37,959 nt of DNA from Candidatus Cloacimonadota bacterium (GTDB lineage Bacteria > Cloacimonadota > Cloacimonadia > Cloacimonadales > Cloacimonadaceae). Shown here piece by piece: positions 7,764 through 16,122 of the stretch; the stretch's first letter is position 1; each line of letters begins with the position of its first letter. A program made the translations under genes and the position numbers. The notes beneath the pieces are model-generated. The model worked only from the letters and a program-made list of their open reading frames with translations. It did not search any database and was not told the DNA's origin. The stretch covers positions 1 through 37,959 of the forward strand of contig JAJBBF010000157.1 of assembly GCA_020532215.1 (NCBI GenBank), in the 5' to 3' direction.

Positions 7764-8834
7764 ATGAAGAAAGCGAAAACGACCAAGTTCAAAGAATCGG
7801 TCGGGATCGACATCGGCAGCCACAGCGTCAAGGTCGTGCATCTGAAAAGGCTGCACGAAGGTTTCAAGCTGCTGAATTATGAGATCCGGCCGACAGTTCC
7901 GATTGGTGTGGAATACGTGCCCAGTGACCTCAGACCGGACCGCTTTGCCCCGGTGCTGATCGAGATCATGAAAACACTGCACATTAATCCCAAGAAGATC
8001 CAGCATCTGGTAACCTCTGTGGGAGGCGACAACACCAGCATCAAGCAGATCAAGACCATCTTTCTGCCGGATGATGAACTGGAATCCGCCCTGTTCTTCG
8101 AAGCGAAGAAGCACATCCCCATCAGCGGCACGGATATGGTTCTGGACTACCAAGTGATCGATGTCGAAGAAAAGACCAACAATATGAACATCCTCCTGGG
8201 TGCCACTTCCAAAGAACTGCTGAACCAGCACACCAACGCGCTGGTGACAGCGGGATTGAACCCCAACATTGTGGATATCGATTCCCTGGCTGTGGCCAAC
8301 AGCTTCGCCCTCAACGCCTTTGTTGAGGAAGGTGTGTACATTCTGCTCAATCTGGGTGCCCACCGGACCAACATGATCATCTGGGGCCCGGAAGCCAAAT
8401 TCTTTGCCCGCGATATTCCTTTCGGCGGCTACAACTTCACCCGGGACATCATGCGTAAGCGCCAGATGGAATGGGAAGACGCGGAAAACCACAAGATGGA
8501 GTGGGGCCTGCTGGACAACCCCAATGTAGCCAGCGCCCAAACCATCAGCATGCTGGACATTTCCGAGAAATCCACCGAAGACGTGATCGTGGAAGAGCTG
8601 CGCCGTTCACTCCGCTTTTACGTCAAAGAGGCCGGCAACAGCGATTTCCGTAAGCTCTACCTCATGGGCGGAACCGCCAAGCTGAATGGGCTGCGGGAAT
8701 ACATCGAGGAAAAACTGAGCATTCCCACAGACATTTTCATGCCGTTCATCAACGTGGAAATGCCTGAAAAATTCGCTGATAAAAAGGACCCGCAACTGGC
8801 CCTGGCGATAGGCCTGGCCATGCGGCTGGAATAG
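7764..8834 (+). CDS. pilM: type IV pilus inner-membrane platform ATPase-fold protein PilM
   Basis: This 356-aa cytoplasmic protein has the actin/FtsA-like fold of PilM: the phosphate-1 motif VGIDIGSHSVKVV (13-25), FLPDDELESALFFEAKKHIP, the central phosphate-2 region VDIDSLAVANSFAL, and the adenosine motif LYLMGGTAKLNGLREYIEE. PilM forms a cytoplasmic ring that binds the N-terminal tail of PilN and links the motor to the PilN/PilO/PilP alignment complex. It begins the pilM-N-O-P-Q set in the conserved order. AGAGGAACG before ATG provides a ribosome site. Length is normal for the family. Confidence 0.92.
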   Translation: MKKAKTTKFKESVGIDIGSHSVKVVHLKRLHEGFKLLNYEIRPTVPIGVEYVPSDLRPDRFAPVLIEIMKTLHINPKKIQHLVTSVGGDNTSIKQIKTIFLPDDELESALFFEAKKHIPISGTDMVLDYQVIDVEEKTNNMNILLGATSKELLNQHTNALVTAGLNPNIVDIDSLAVANSFALNAFVEEGVYILLNLGAHRTNMIIWGPEAKFFARDIPFGGYNFTRDIMRKRQMEWEDAENHKMEWGLLDNPNVASAQTISMLDISEKSTEDVIVEELRRSLRFYVKEAGNSDFRKLYLMGGTAKLNGLREYIEEKLSIPTDIFMPFINVEMPEKFADKKDPQLALAIGLAMRLE

Positions 8835-8845
8835 GGGACGTGAGT

Positions 8846-9451
8846 ATGACACCGAATTTTTACTTCAAGATAAACCTGAACAAATACGGCGAGATCAAGC
8901 TCCAAACCGAGCGGGAAAACAGAACTTTCCGCAATGCCATCATTGGCTTCCTGATCGGGGCACTGATCATGTTTGCCGGTCTGTGGATACTGAACAACTC
9001 CCTCAAAAAGAAAGTGGAAAACCGCCGGAAATACTACGCCAAGATCAATGCCCAACTGGACGAATACGAATCCAGCGGCGAATATCTGTCTGTGGACGAT
9101 GTCGACCAGCTGGCGGAGACCTTCAACGACCGCATCTTCTGGACCAAAAAACTGGAAGCCCTCAGCCAGGAGATCGACAGGCAGTTGGCCGTGCGCAAGT
9201 TCAATTTCAACAACGGCGTGCTGACCCTCAACGGGATCATCGAGGTGGACAGGAACATCCAGGAAGGTGACGTAACCTTCGACTTTGTCCAGCGCCTGAA
9301 AGCCAATCCTGAGATCAGCGACGATTTCCCGGAGATCAAATCCGGCTCCAAGATCAGGCAGATGGCCAAAGACACCGAGATCCTGGAATTCCTGATCGAA
9401 TGTTACAGCCGCGATTCCTCGGCTCTGGAAACCAAGGTGGTGGAACAATGA
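8846..9451 (+). CDS. pilN: type IV pilus alignment-complex protein PilN
   Basis: The product (201 aa from ATG 8846; an in-frame GTG at 8840 is possible, but GGGGA at 8834-8838 is better spaced for the ATG) has a short cytoplasmic N-tail containing FKINLN, the equivalent of the INLLP motif by which PilN contacts PilM. One membrane helix (about 29-50, NAIIGFLIGALIMFAGLWIL) and a periplasmic coiled coil (KKKVENRRKYYAKINAQLDE) lead into a small ferredoxin-like domain. Its place directly after pilM supports the assignment despite weak sequence conservation. The stop overlaps the next start (ATGA, 9448-9451). Confidence 0.82.
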   Translation: MTPNFYFKINLNKYGEIKLQTERENRTFRNAIIGFLIGALIMFAGLWILNNSLKKKVENRRKYYAKINAQLDEYESSGEYLSVDDVDQLAETFNDRIFWTKKLEALSQEIDRQLAVRKFNFNNGVLTLNGIIEVDRNIQEGDVTFDFVQRLKANPEISDDFPEIKSGSKIRQMAKDTEILEFLIECYSRDSSALETKVVEQ

Positions 9452-10002
9452 AAGAGAAATACCTGATCTTCATCCTGGGCATGATCCTGATCTCCGTGGT
9501 GTTCTTCCTGCTGGCCGGAAACTCGCTAACCAAACATCTGGGCGAGATCGAAAGCTATGACAACAAGATCAAGACCACCCTGGAAAAACTCAACAGCGCC
9601 ATGATCATGGACCAGCAGCTCAGCCAGTTCCGGGAGATCCTGGACAACAGCCTGACCACGGAATCCAGATTCTCGGTGGATGAGATGAACGACTTCCAGA
9701 AGCGGATCGAAGCCTTGCGCGATCAAAACCAAATGAAGCTGATCAAGATCTCGGATTCCAACAAATTCACCGAAGCCGGCATGATCGAAACCACATACAG
9801 CCTGGAACTCCAGGGCACCTTCCGGCAGATGGGCCAATTCATTTCCGAGCTGGAAGCCCTGAACCACATCATCAAGATCCAGTATCTGGACGTGAGCCCG
9901 GCCCAGATCGCGGAAAAGAATGAGAGCACAGATTCCGGCGCGCCCAACATCTACCGGATAACCATGGAACTTTCCATATTCAAAGTGAAGAAGGGGGCCT
10001 AA
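9448..10002 (+). CDS. pilO: type IV pilus alignment-complex protein PilO
   Basis: ATG at 9448 overlaps the pilN stop (ATGA) and gives 184 aa. The frame extends upstream to 9400, but that start would place an unlikely peptide ahead of the membrane helix. One N-terminal helix (about 5-23, YLIFILGMILISVVFFLLA), then a coiled coil (residues about 30-100) and a ferredoxin-like periplasmic domain (ETTYSLELQGTFRQMGQFIS ... IQYLDVSP), the usual PilO layout. PilO heterodimerises with PilN in the periplasm and controls pilus assembly. It is two bases from the next start, so these genes are tightly coupled. Confidence 0.8.
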   Translation: MKEKYLIFILGMILISVVFFLLAGNSLTKHLGEIESYDNKIKTTLEKLNSAMIMDQQLSQFREILDNSLTTESRFSVDEMNDFQKRIEALRDQNQMKLIKISDSNKFTEAGMIETTYSLELQGTFRQMGQFISELEALNHIIKIQYLDVSPAQIAEKNESTDSGAPNIYRITMELSIFKVKKGA

Positions 10003-10003
10003 G

Positions 10004-10549
10004 ATGCAATTCAGATATTTGAAAGACCTCGCCTTGGCCCTGCTGTTCATAGCCTTGATCGCCTTCGCCATCCGGCTGGTCACCTACAACGCCAAGATGG
10101 CTAACATTCCGGACCAGTCCAAACACACCAATGAATCCGTCTCGGACACCCTGCGCGCCAGGATTATGTCCATTGAGGAATCCATCCTGGAACGAAAAAA
10201 CACCGTCTTCACGGTTGCCAAGGATCCCCTGCGCCAGGGCAATATCATCAAAGACCGCTTTGACCTGGCCAAGGAATTCGAAAACGCCCTGCGTAACACC
10301 TTCCGCCCCACCGGTACCTATATAGACGAGGAAACGGGCAAACGGCTGGTCACGGTGGAATTCCAGGACAAGATCTACACCGCCGGTGTGGGAGACGTGA
10401 TCGAAGGAAGGCGGATCAGCTGGATCAACGAGCAAAACGTTGGCATCTATTATGGCGGACCGCAGACCCTGAGCATTCAGGCCCGTCCTGAGATGCCTGA
10501 TTTCTCGGAAGAGGATCTCGTTAAACAAAACACGGATCAGAACTATTAA
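10004..10549 (+). CDS. PilP/GspC-like alignment protein, membrane-anchored
   Basis: The 181-aa product lies between pilO and pilQ, where PilP is expected. It has an N-terminal membrane helix (about 8-24, DLALALLFIALIAFAIRL), a disordered-looking linker, and a C-terminal beta domain (RLVTVEFQDKIYTAGVGDVI ... GIYYGGPQTLSI) with the strand pattern of the homology region shared by PilP and GspC, which contacts the secretin N-domains. Proteobacterial PilP is a lipoprotein. Here there is no lipobox cysteine, and the single-helix anchor is more like GspC. The role (link between PilN/PilO and secretin) is inferred from position and the C-terminal domain. Confidence 0.65.
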   Translation: MQFRYLKDLALALLFIALIAFAIRLVTYNAKMANIPDQSKHTNESVSDTLRARIMSIEESILERKNTVFTVAKDPLRQGNIIKDRFDLAKEFENALRNTFRPTGTYIDEETGKRLVTVEFQDKIYTAGVGDVIEGRRISWINEQNVGIYYGGPQTLSIQARPEMPDFSEEDLVKQNTDQNY

Positions 10550-10581
10550 TCATGAAAAAATATAACGAAGCTGGAGAAAAT

Positions 10582-12006
10582 ATGTTGAACGCTTTCGTGT
10601 CCAAACGCTTTATAATCTGCACTCTGGTGATGGCTTTCCTCTTGGGGATCGCGGCTCTGGGTGCACAATCAAGCGCTCTCAGAAAACCTGTGACCCTCAA
10701 CAGTGTGGACGAACCTTTGTCCTCAGTGCTAAGCACGTTGGCCCGCCTCAGTGGCACCAACATTGTTTTGGCCACCGACCAGGCAGGAAGCCTGGAAAAA
10801 GAGCAGCAACGGGTAACCGTCAGCATCAAAGACGTGCCCATCGAAACCGCCGTTTCACTGGTGGCAAAATCCGCCGGCCTGTCCTACAAGATCTACGGAG
10901 ACAACACTTTCCTGGTGGGAACCCAGCAAAACATTTCCGAATCTTCCGGCCAGCGCAACCACATCATCTATTTGAACAACCTAGATGCCGCCAAAGTGAG
11001 TGCCGCTTTGTCCGAAACAGACGGCACGGTGGTACCCCTGGAAGGGCAGAACGCCCTCATGGTGTACGGAAACACCGATACCTTTGAAAGCATCAGGGAC
11101 TTGGTGCAGATGATCGACGTGGCCCAGAAGCAGATCGAGATCCGGGTCCGGCTGATCGAGATCAGCCTCACTGACGCCAAGAAATTTGGCGTGGATTGGA
11201 GCCGGCTGAACCACCTGACCACCATCATCGCGGAAGATCCCGTGAATGCCGCCGGAACCGGGCTACCCTTCGATTTCAGCGATCCGGATGGTTATCTGCC
11301 CTATGGCAATCCCACCGATTTCGAGATCCTGCCCGACGAGCAGGTCTTCCAGAGGATCAACGGCTTCAATGACATCGGCCATTTCAGCCGCCAGCTAACC
11401 GCCTTTGACATCACCATCGACTGGTTGCTGGAAAACAACGCCGCCAAGCTGCTTACGGACACCCGCGTGACCGCCCTGAACGGCAACGAAGCTCAGATCC
11501 ATATCGGTGAAGTGGTGCCCTTCGTGGTTACGGACAACGATAAGCAGATCCAGGTCGAGCGCGAAGAAGTGGGCATTATGCTGGTTGTAACCCCCACGGT
11601 CAACGACAACGGCCAGATCACCGCGCACATCGCGCCGGAAGTGAGCTCTGTAACCGAACTGGTGGGCGGCTACGTGCCCCGCACCAAGGTCCGCCGCATC
11701 TCCTCCACGGTAACCGTTCCCAATGAGCACAAGATCATTGTGGGCGGCCTTCTGAGCTCCACCATCAGCCAGAAAGTGAACAAATTGCCGCTGCTGGGCG
11801 ATCTGCCTTTCATCGGCAGGCTCTTCCAACACCGCCAGGAACAGGTGGAAAATTCCGATCTGATCATCGAGATCACGCCTCGCCTGATCACTGCCGACCA
11901 GATCCGCCTCGATCCCGAGGTCCAAAGGTACAAGGAATTGGGCGAACCGGTTGTGGACGAACGCCTCACCCGCCGCCTCATCAAATTTGACAACGACGAA
12001 GAATAA
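10582..12006 (+). CDS. pilQ: type IV pilus secretin PilQ (short form)
   Basis: The start at ATG 10582 (474 aa) is chosen because GGAG lies 5 bases upstream and it leaves a clean signal peptide (MLNAFVSKRFIICTLVMAFL, cleavage after GALGA-type residues near 29); an ATG at 10552 would add 10 polar residues. An STN-like short domain (LNSVDEPLSSVLSTLARLSG) and an N1 domain (HIIYLNNLDAAKVSAALSET) precede the secretin core, with the family signatures LLENNAAKLLTDTRVTALNG, VGIMLVVTPTVNDNGQITAH and the C-terminal VPNEHKIIVGGLLSS ... KLPLLGDLPFIGRLFQ. It forms the outer-membrane pilus channel. It lacks the AMIN peptidoglycan-binding domains of proteobacterial PilQ, which are about 700 aa. Function is certain; peptidoglycan anchoring must be supplied by another protein. 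Confidence 0.92.
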   Translation: MLNAFVSKRFIICTLVMAFLLGIAALGAQSSALRKPVTLNSVDEPLSSVLSTLARLSGTNIVLATDQAGSLEKEQQRVTVSIKDVPIETAVSLVAKSAGLSYKIYGDNTFLVGTQQNISESSGQRNHIIYLNNLDAAKVSAALSETDGTVVPLEGQNALMVYGNTDTFESIRDLVQMIDVAQKQIEIRVRLIEISLTDAKKFGVDWSRLNHLTTIIAEDPVNAAGTGLPFDFSDPDGYLPYGNPTDFEILPDEQVFQRINGFNDIGHFSRQLTAFDITIDWLLENNAAKLLTDTRVTALNGNEAQIHIGEVVPFVVTDNDKQIQVEREEVGIMLVVTPTVNDNGQITAHIAPEVSSVTELVGGYVPRTKVRRISSTVTVPNEHKIIVGGLLSSTISQKVNKLPLLGDLPFIGRLFQHRQEQVENSDLIIEITPRLITADQIRLDPEVQRYKELGEPVVDERLTRRLIKFDNDEE

Positions 12007-12017
12007 GGGGAAGACCA

Positions 12018-14276
12018 ATGAGAAAACTTAAACCATTATTACCCCTTCTGACTTTGCTGGTGCTGTCGCTGCTCGTGTTTTCTTCCTGCGACCGCCGCCT
12101 GCCGCCTCCCACCGGAGGTCTCACCACCGATCCCGCCGAGATCCGCATCATCACAAAGATCTCGGCCACGCCGGACACCATCTACAGCGACAACAACATT
12201 ACCTATTCCGATATCAGCGTGATGGTGAAGGATGGCGAGGGCTTTGGCGTACCCGCACAGATAGTGAACTTCCGCACCGATGTGGGGCGAATTCTCACCG
12301 CGGTTGCAACTGACAGCAGCGGGGTGGCCACCACAACTTTCTGGGACCATGGAGAAAGCGGAAACGCCACCATCACGGCGGTGGTTCGCAACTACTCCGA
12401 TACCGATACCAACGTGATCGCCTCCGCCGATACGGCCGAAGTGCAGGTGTTCATCGACGAAGTGCCGGAGGTTGAGACAGTAAGCCTCAATTTCCTTTCC
12501 CAGGCCAATCCCTACCCGATGAGCGTGATGCAGACCACGGAGATCAACGCCCTGGCCACCAATATCCTGGGCGATAACGTTCCGGACAACACCCTTATCA
12601 CCTTCTCCTGCACCATGGGCAGGTTCGTGGATGACGCCGGAAACGTGCTTGGAGTATCCATCGTATCCAAAACCATCAACGGGCGAGCTTACGCCAAATA
12701 CAACGCCGGAGCTGTTGCCACCACCACCCCGGGGGTGGATAACGCCTTTGTTACGGCCTCCATCGGCGACGTGAGCAGCAACCGGGAAGTGCTGATCAGG
12801 CCCGGGAATCCCTTCACGATCGGACTGCAGTCCTTTGTGGAGGTGGATGGTGAAATGATCGAAGCCGATACCAGTTTCGTGGCCAGCCCGAACCACATCT
12901 TCATGCGTGCCACCCTCAACGATCCGCACGGCAACCCCTGCCAGATCAAACCGGTGCGTTTTGAAACGGATCTGGGAACCTTCATCAACACCACCCAGTC
13001 CGTTACCATCAATACAGACAACATGGGCGAAGCCCAGGTACGCTTCACTCCCGGCCTCACTGCCGGAGCCGCCACCATCAAGGCGTTTGCCAACAACGAC
13101 ACCCTGCAGACCCAACTGATCTTCAACGTCACTTCCGACGACATCCATTCCATTTCCTTCACCCAGGAAGGCCAGATCGATCTTGACGTCGCCAACACCG
13201 GCGGTCAGGAGTCAGCGATTCTGCGGGTGAAACTGAAGGATATCAACGGCAACCTGATCGACTCTCCGCAGGACGTCTATTTCCGCATTATGAACACCGC
13301 TCCGCCCGCCGGAGCCAATCTGAACAATTATCCCGTGGGAGACAGCGTTTTGGTGGTATCCACCGGAGGTGAAGCCCAGATATCGGTAAACAGCGGCACC
13401 CAGTCCGGAATCCTGATCATCAGGGCTTCCTGTACATCCAATAGCGGCAGATGGGTGCGCGCCACCAAGGCCAATATCGTCATCAAAGCCGGACCACCGG
13501 CTCAGGTATTGCCCTATATCGGAGGTTTCAACACCGGCGAAAACATGGGTGGCGGTCTCTGGCGCATTATCGCCCAGGCAGTGGTTAAAGACGCCTATGG
13601 AAACCCGGTTGGACGAGGAACATCTGTGTTCTTTGAGCTCATCAACGACGTCACCAACTGCCAGATCGGCGCCAACGCCTATACCGGAAACGTCAGTGTT
13701 GATGAAGACTCACTGGAGGGAGTGGCCTTCACCACCCTCACCTATTCCGGGATCTACACCAACGACTGGATAACCATCCGGGCCAGCACCGGTGCCATCC
13801 AGGGCGAAGGTGTTGATGGCTACGCGACTGTCCAGCTGCCGCTGAACGATCCGCGTTTCGAGATCCAGGCCAACCCCGCTTCGCTGATCTTTGGCGACAC
13901 CGCCCCCGATTGGAAATCCGCCGATATCTATGCCGTGCTAACAGACGGGCAGGGACAGCCGGTGGGTAATTCTGCGATCATGCTGCTCTGTACCAAAGGT
14001 GAATTCGTGGCGATACCAGGATTCAACAACAACTATCCCTCAGATCCTGCCTGGCGGATCATAACCGATGACGGGAGCTACGGCACCGGCAACTACGCTG
14101 GTTGGGCCTGGGGCCAGATCCGCTACCACCGGCTGGAATGCCCGGCTGGAGATCCGATGACCCAAACGCCCGGCCAGACCAGCGGAATCATCATTGGCCG
14201 TATCCTGGGAACCAACGTGACGGCGGAAACCAACGTAGCCCTCTACCGTTACTGGACTCCCAACCCTCCGTTCTAA
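12018..14276 (+). CDS. Ig-like (Big_1/invasin-type) repeat lipoprotein within the pilus operon
   Basis: The 752-aa product has a lipoprotein signal: basic N-terminus, hydrophobic core and lipobox VFSSC with Cys24 followed by Asp. Downstream are six or seven Ig-like domains of about 100 residues with the Big_1 hallmarks 'ISVMVKDGEGFGVPAQIVNF', 'LNDPHGNPCQIKPVRFETDL', 'RVKLKDINGNLIDSPQDVYF' and 'VVKDAYGNPVGRGTSVFFEL', each with a D-G/N-P turn, G-x-F/Y strand and A-x-V/T-F end. Big_1 domains occur in intimins and invasins. The gene lies 11 bases after pilQ and before pilB, so it probably belongs to the pilus machine, perhaps as an envelope-anchored adhesin or a secretin-supporting factor. Asp at +2 is an inner-membrane retention signal in enterobacteria but may not be here. 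No named pilus protein is known to me with this structure. Confidence 0.8.
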   Translation: MRKLKPLLPLLTLLVLSLLVFSSCDRRLPPPTGGLTTDPAEIRIITKISATPDTIYSDNNITYSDISVMVKDGEGFGVPAQIVNFRTDVGRILTAVATDSSGVATTTFWDHGESGNATITAVVRNYSDTDTNVIASADTAEVQVFIDEVPEVETVSLNFLSQANPYPMSVMQTTEINALATNILGDNVPDNTLITFSCTMGRFVDDAGNVLGVSIVSKTINGRAYAKYNAGAVATTTPGVDNAFVTASIGDVSSNREVLIRPGNPFTIGLQSFVEVDGEMIEADTSFVASPNHIFMRATLNDPHGNPCQIKPVRFETDLGTFINTTQSVTINTDNMGEAQVRFTPGLTAGAATIKAFANNDTLQTQLIFNVTSDDIHSISFTQEGQIDLDVANTGGQESAILRVKLKDINGNLIDSPQDVYFRIMNTAPPAGANLNNYPVGDSVLVVSTGGEAQISVNSGTQSGILIIRASCTSNSGRWVRATKANIVIKAGPPAQVLPYIGGFNTGENMGGGLWRIIAQAVVKDAYGNPVGRGTSVFFELINDVTNCQIGANAYTGNVSVDEDSLEGVAFTTLTYSGIYTNDWITIRASTGAIQGEGVDGYATVQLPLNDPRFEIQANPASLIFGDTAPDWKSADIYAVLTDGQGQPVGNSAIMLLCTKGEFVAIPGFNNNYPSDPAWRIITDDGSYGTGNYAGWAWGQIRYHRLECPAGDPMTQTPGQTSGIIIGRILGTNVTAETNVALYRYWTPNPPF

Positions 14277-14308
14277 AACTTGGTCCTCGCGCGGGGGCGG
14301 CTGCGGCC

Positions 14309-14330
14309 GTCCCTGTGCCCGGGACTTTTG
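14309..14330 (+). terminator. possible weak terminator/attenuator between the lipoprotein gene and pilB
   Basis: GTCCC (14309-14313) pairs with GGGAC (14321-14325), followed by TTTTG. A second imperfect GC-rich stem lies just upstream (14294-14313). The stem is short, so it may only lower read-through into pilB and pilC. The 117-base gap here is the longest inside the pilus cluster. Confidence 0.35.
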
Positions 14331-14393
14331 TGAACTTTTAGTGGCAGTGGCTTGGCCCCTGCTTTGACAATAATTTTTTCAAGGAAGATTTAG

Positions 14394-16103
14394 ATGACAT
14401 ATAATCCCCAGTTTGCCCGCTTTGGAGAGATCTTGGTCCACGAAGGATACGCCTCCGAAGATCAGGTCAAGGAAGCCTTGATCAAGCAGAGCAATTTTGG
14501 CCTGAAGATCGGCGAAACAATGATCAAGCTCGGTTATCTCAATGAAAAACAATTGCTTTCGGTTCTCAATATGCAGCTCGGATACGAGATAGCCATGGAA
14601 AACGAGCTGATGGACCTGGACATCGATGTGGTCAAAATGATCCCGGAACCATATGCCAATGAAAACAGGGTGGTCGCCCTGCGCGAAGATGCCGACGGCA
14701 TTGTGGTGGCGATGGCCGATCCGGACAACCTAACCGTTCTGGACAGCCTCAAGAAGATCCTGGGCAAAAACGTGAAGCCAAAGCTGATCTCCGAGACAGC
14801 GCTGCACGACACGATAGAAAAATACTATAAAAGCATCCGCACCACCTCCGAAGTGGAAGACGCCGTGGGCGGCTTCGATTTCGTGGCTATGGACGACGAC
14901 GAGAATGAGATCACCATCTCCGCTGCCTCCGGTGATGCCGACGCGCCGATCGTTAAACTGCTGAACTTGATCATCAACGAAGCCATCAAATCCAACGCCA
15001 CGGACATCCACATCGAACCTCTGGTCAAGAACACCCGCGTCCGCTACCGCGTGGACGGAGCGCTCCGCGAAGTAATGACGCCCCCCATCGGCATGCATCC
15101 CGGCCTGATCTCCCTGGTGAAAGTGATGTCCAAGCTCAACATAGCCGAGCGGCGTTTGCCCCAGGATGGTCACATCTCGCTTAAAACCTCACTCAAAAGC
15201 GTGGACGTGCGTGTTTCCATCACTCCCACAGTGTTGGGTGAAAAGGTCGTGATGCGTCTGCTGGACAAGGGCGAGTTCGGTTTCAAACTCACCACCCTCG
15301 GTTTCGAGCAGGAGGACATGGATATCTTTGCCCGCATCATTCGCCGGCCCTATGGGATCATCATCGTTTCCGGACCCACCGGCAGTGGTAAATCCACCTC
15401 CCTACACGCCGCACTGAAAGAGATCGAGGATATCGAAACCAACATCATCACGGTTGAAGACCCCGTCGAATACCGCCTTGAAGGCATCACCCAGATCGAG
15501 ACCAAGGAACAGATAGGCCTTACCTTCGGTTCCGCGCTCCGCTCCGTGCTCCGCCAGGACCCCGATATCGTGCTCATCGGTGAGATCCGCGACGAAGAAA
15601 CGGCCGATATCGCCATCAAGTTTTCCCTCACCGGCCACCTGGTCTTTTCCACTCTGCACGCCAACGACGCCCCTTCCACCATCACCCGTTTGATCGACAT
15701 CGGCATCAAGCCCTACCTGGTTGGCTCCTCGCTCAGCCTGGTGATGGCCCAGCGCCTGGTTCGCAAGATCTGCCCTTACTGCATCATGGATTACAAACCC
15801 AGCGAACAGGAGCTCAGCGATTGCGGGCTTAGCCCCGAGGATGCCGCCAAGATCAATTTCAAGATGGGCCGTGGCTGCGTGCACTGCGACAACACTGGTT
15901 TTTCCGGACGTACCGGCATCTTTGAACTGCTGATCGTGAATCCTGAGATCCGCAGCCTGATCTACGACGGCGGCAATCAGGACCTGATCCGCGAAGCAGC
16001 TCTCCGCGCGGGCATGCGTACCCTGCACGATGCCGCCATGAACAAGATGGTCAAAGGTGTTACAACCATCCGCGAAGTCATCAAGATGACTATCGTGGAA
16101 TAA
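14394..16103 (+). CDS. pilB: type IV pilus extension ATPase PilB
   Basis: This 569-aa protein has the full PilB/GspE layout: an N-terminal MshEN-type domain (about 1-145; FGEILVHEGYASEDQV, IGETMIKLGYLNEKQL), a linker, an N2 domain (SNATDIHIEPL, 200-210), and the ATPase core with Walker A GPTGSGKST (327-335), Asp box TVEDPVEY, Walker B VLIGEIRDEETAD (393-405) and His box STLHANDAPST. The zinc tetracysteine insert is Cys460/463 and Cys495/498. The MshEN region suggests possible c-di-GMP control, but the binding residues were not verified. It powers pilin extraction from the inner membrane with PilC. AAGGAAG precedes the ATG by 6 bases. PilT lacks both the long N-terminus and the tetracysteine, so the two motors are clearly distinguished. 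Confidence 0.95.
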   Translation: MTYNPQFARFGEILVHEGYASEDQVKEALIKQSNFGLKIGETMIKLGYLNEKQLLSVLNMQLGYEIAMENELMDLDIDVVKMIPEPYANENRVVALREDADGIVVAMADPDNLTVLDSLKKILGKNVKPKLISETALHDTIEKYYKSIRTTSEVEDAVGGFDFVAMDDDENEITISAASGDADAPIVKLLNLIINEAIKSNATDIHIEPLVKNTRVRYRVDGALREVMTPPIGMHPGLISLVKVMSKLNIAERRLPQDGHISLKTSLKSVDVRVSITPTVLGEKVVMRLLDKGEFGFKLTTLGFEQEDMDIFARIIRRPYGIIIVSGPTGSGKSTSLHAALKEIEDIETNIITVEDPVEYRLEGITQIETKEQIGLTFGSALRSVLRQDPDIVLIGEIRDEETADIAIKFSLTGHLVFSTLHANDAPSTITRLIDIGIKPYLVGSSLSLVMAQRLVRKICPYCIMDYKPSEQELSDCGLSPEDAAKINFKMGRGCVHCDNTGFSGRTGIFELLIVNPEIRSLIYDGGNQDLIREAALRAGMRTLHDAAMNKMVKGVTTIREVIKMTIVE

Positions 16104-16122
16104 AATTCAGAAGGTTTAGCTC

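Noticed and set aside
14364-14369. TTGACA upstream of pilB as a -35 box
   Set aside because: A -10 box at normal spacing would overlap the ribosome site and start codon (14394), leaving no leader; the match is more likely chance.
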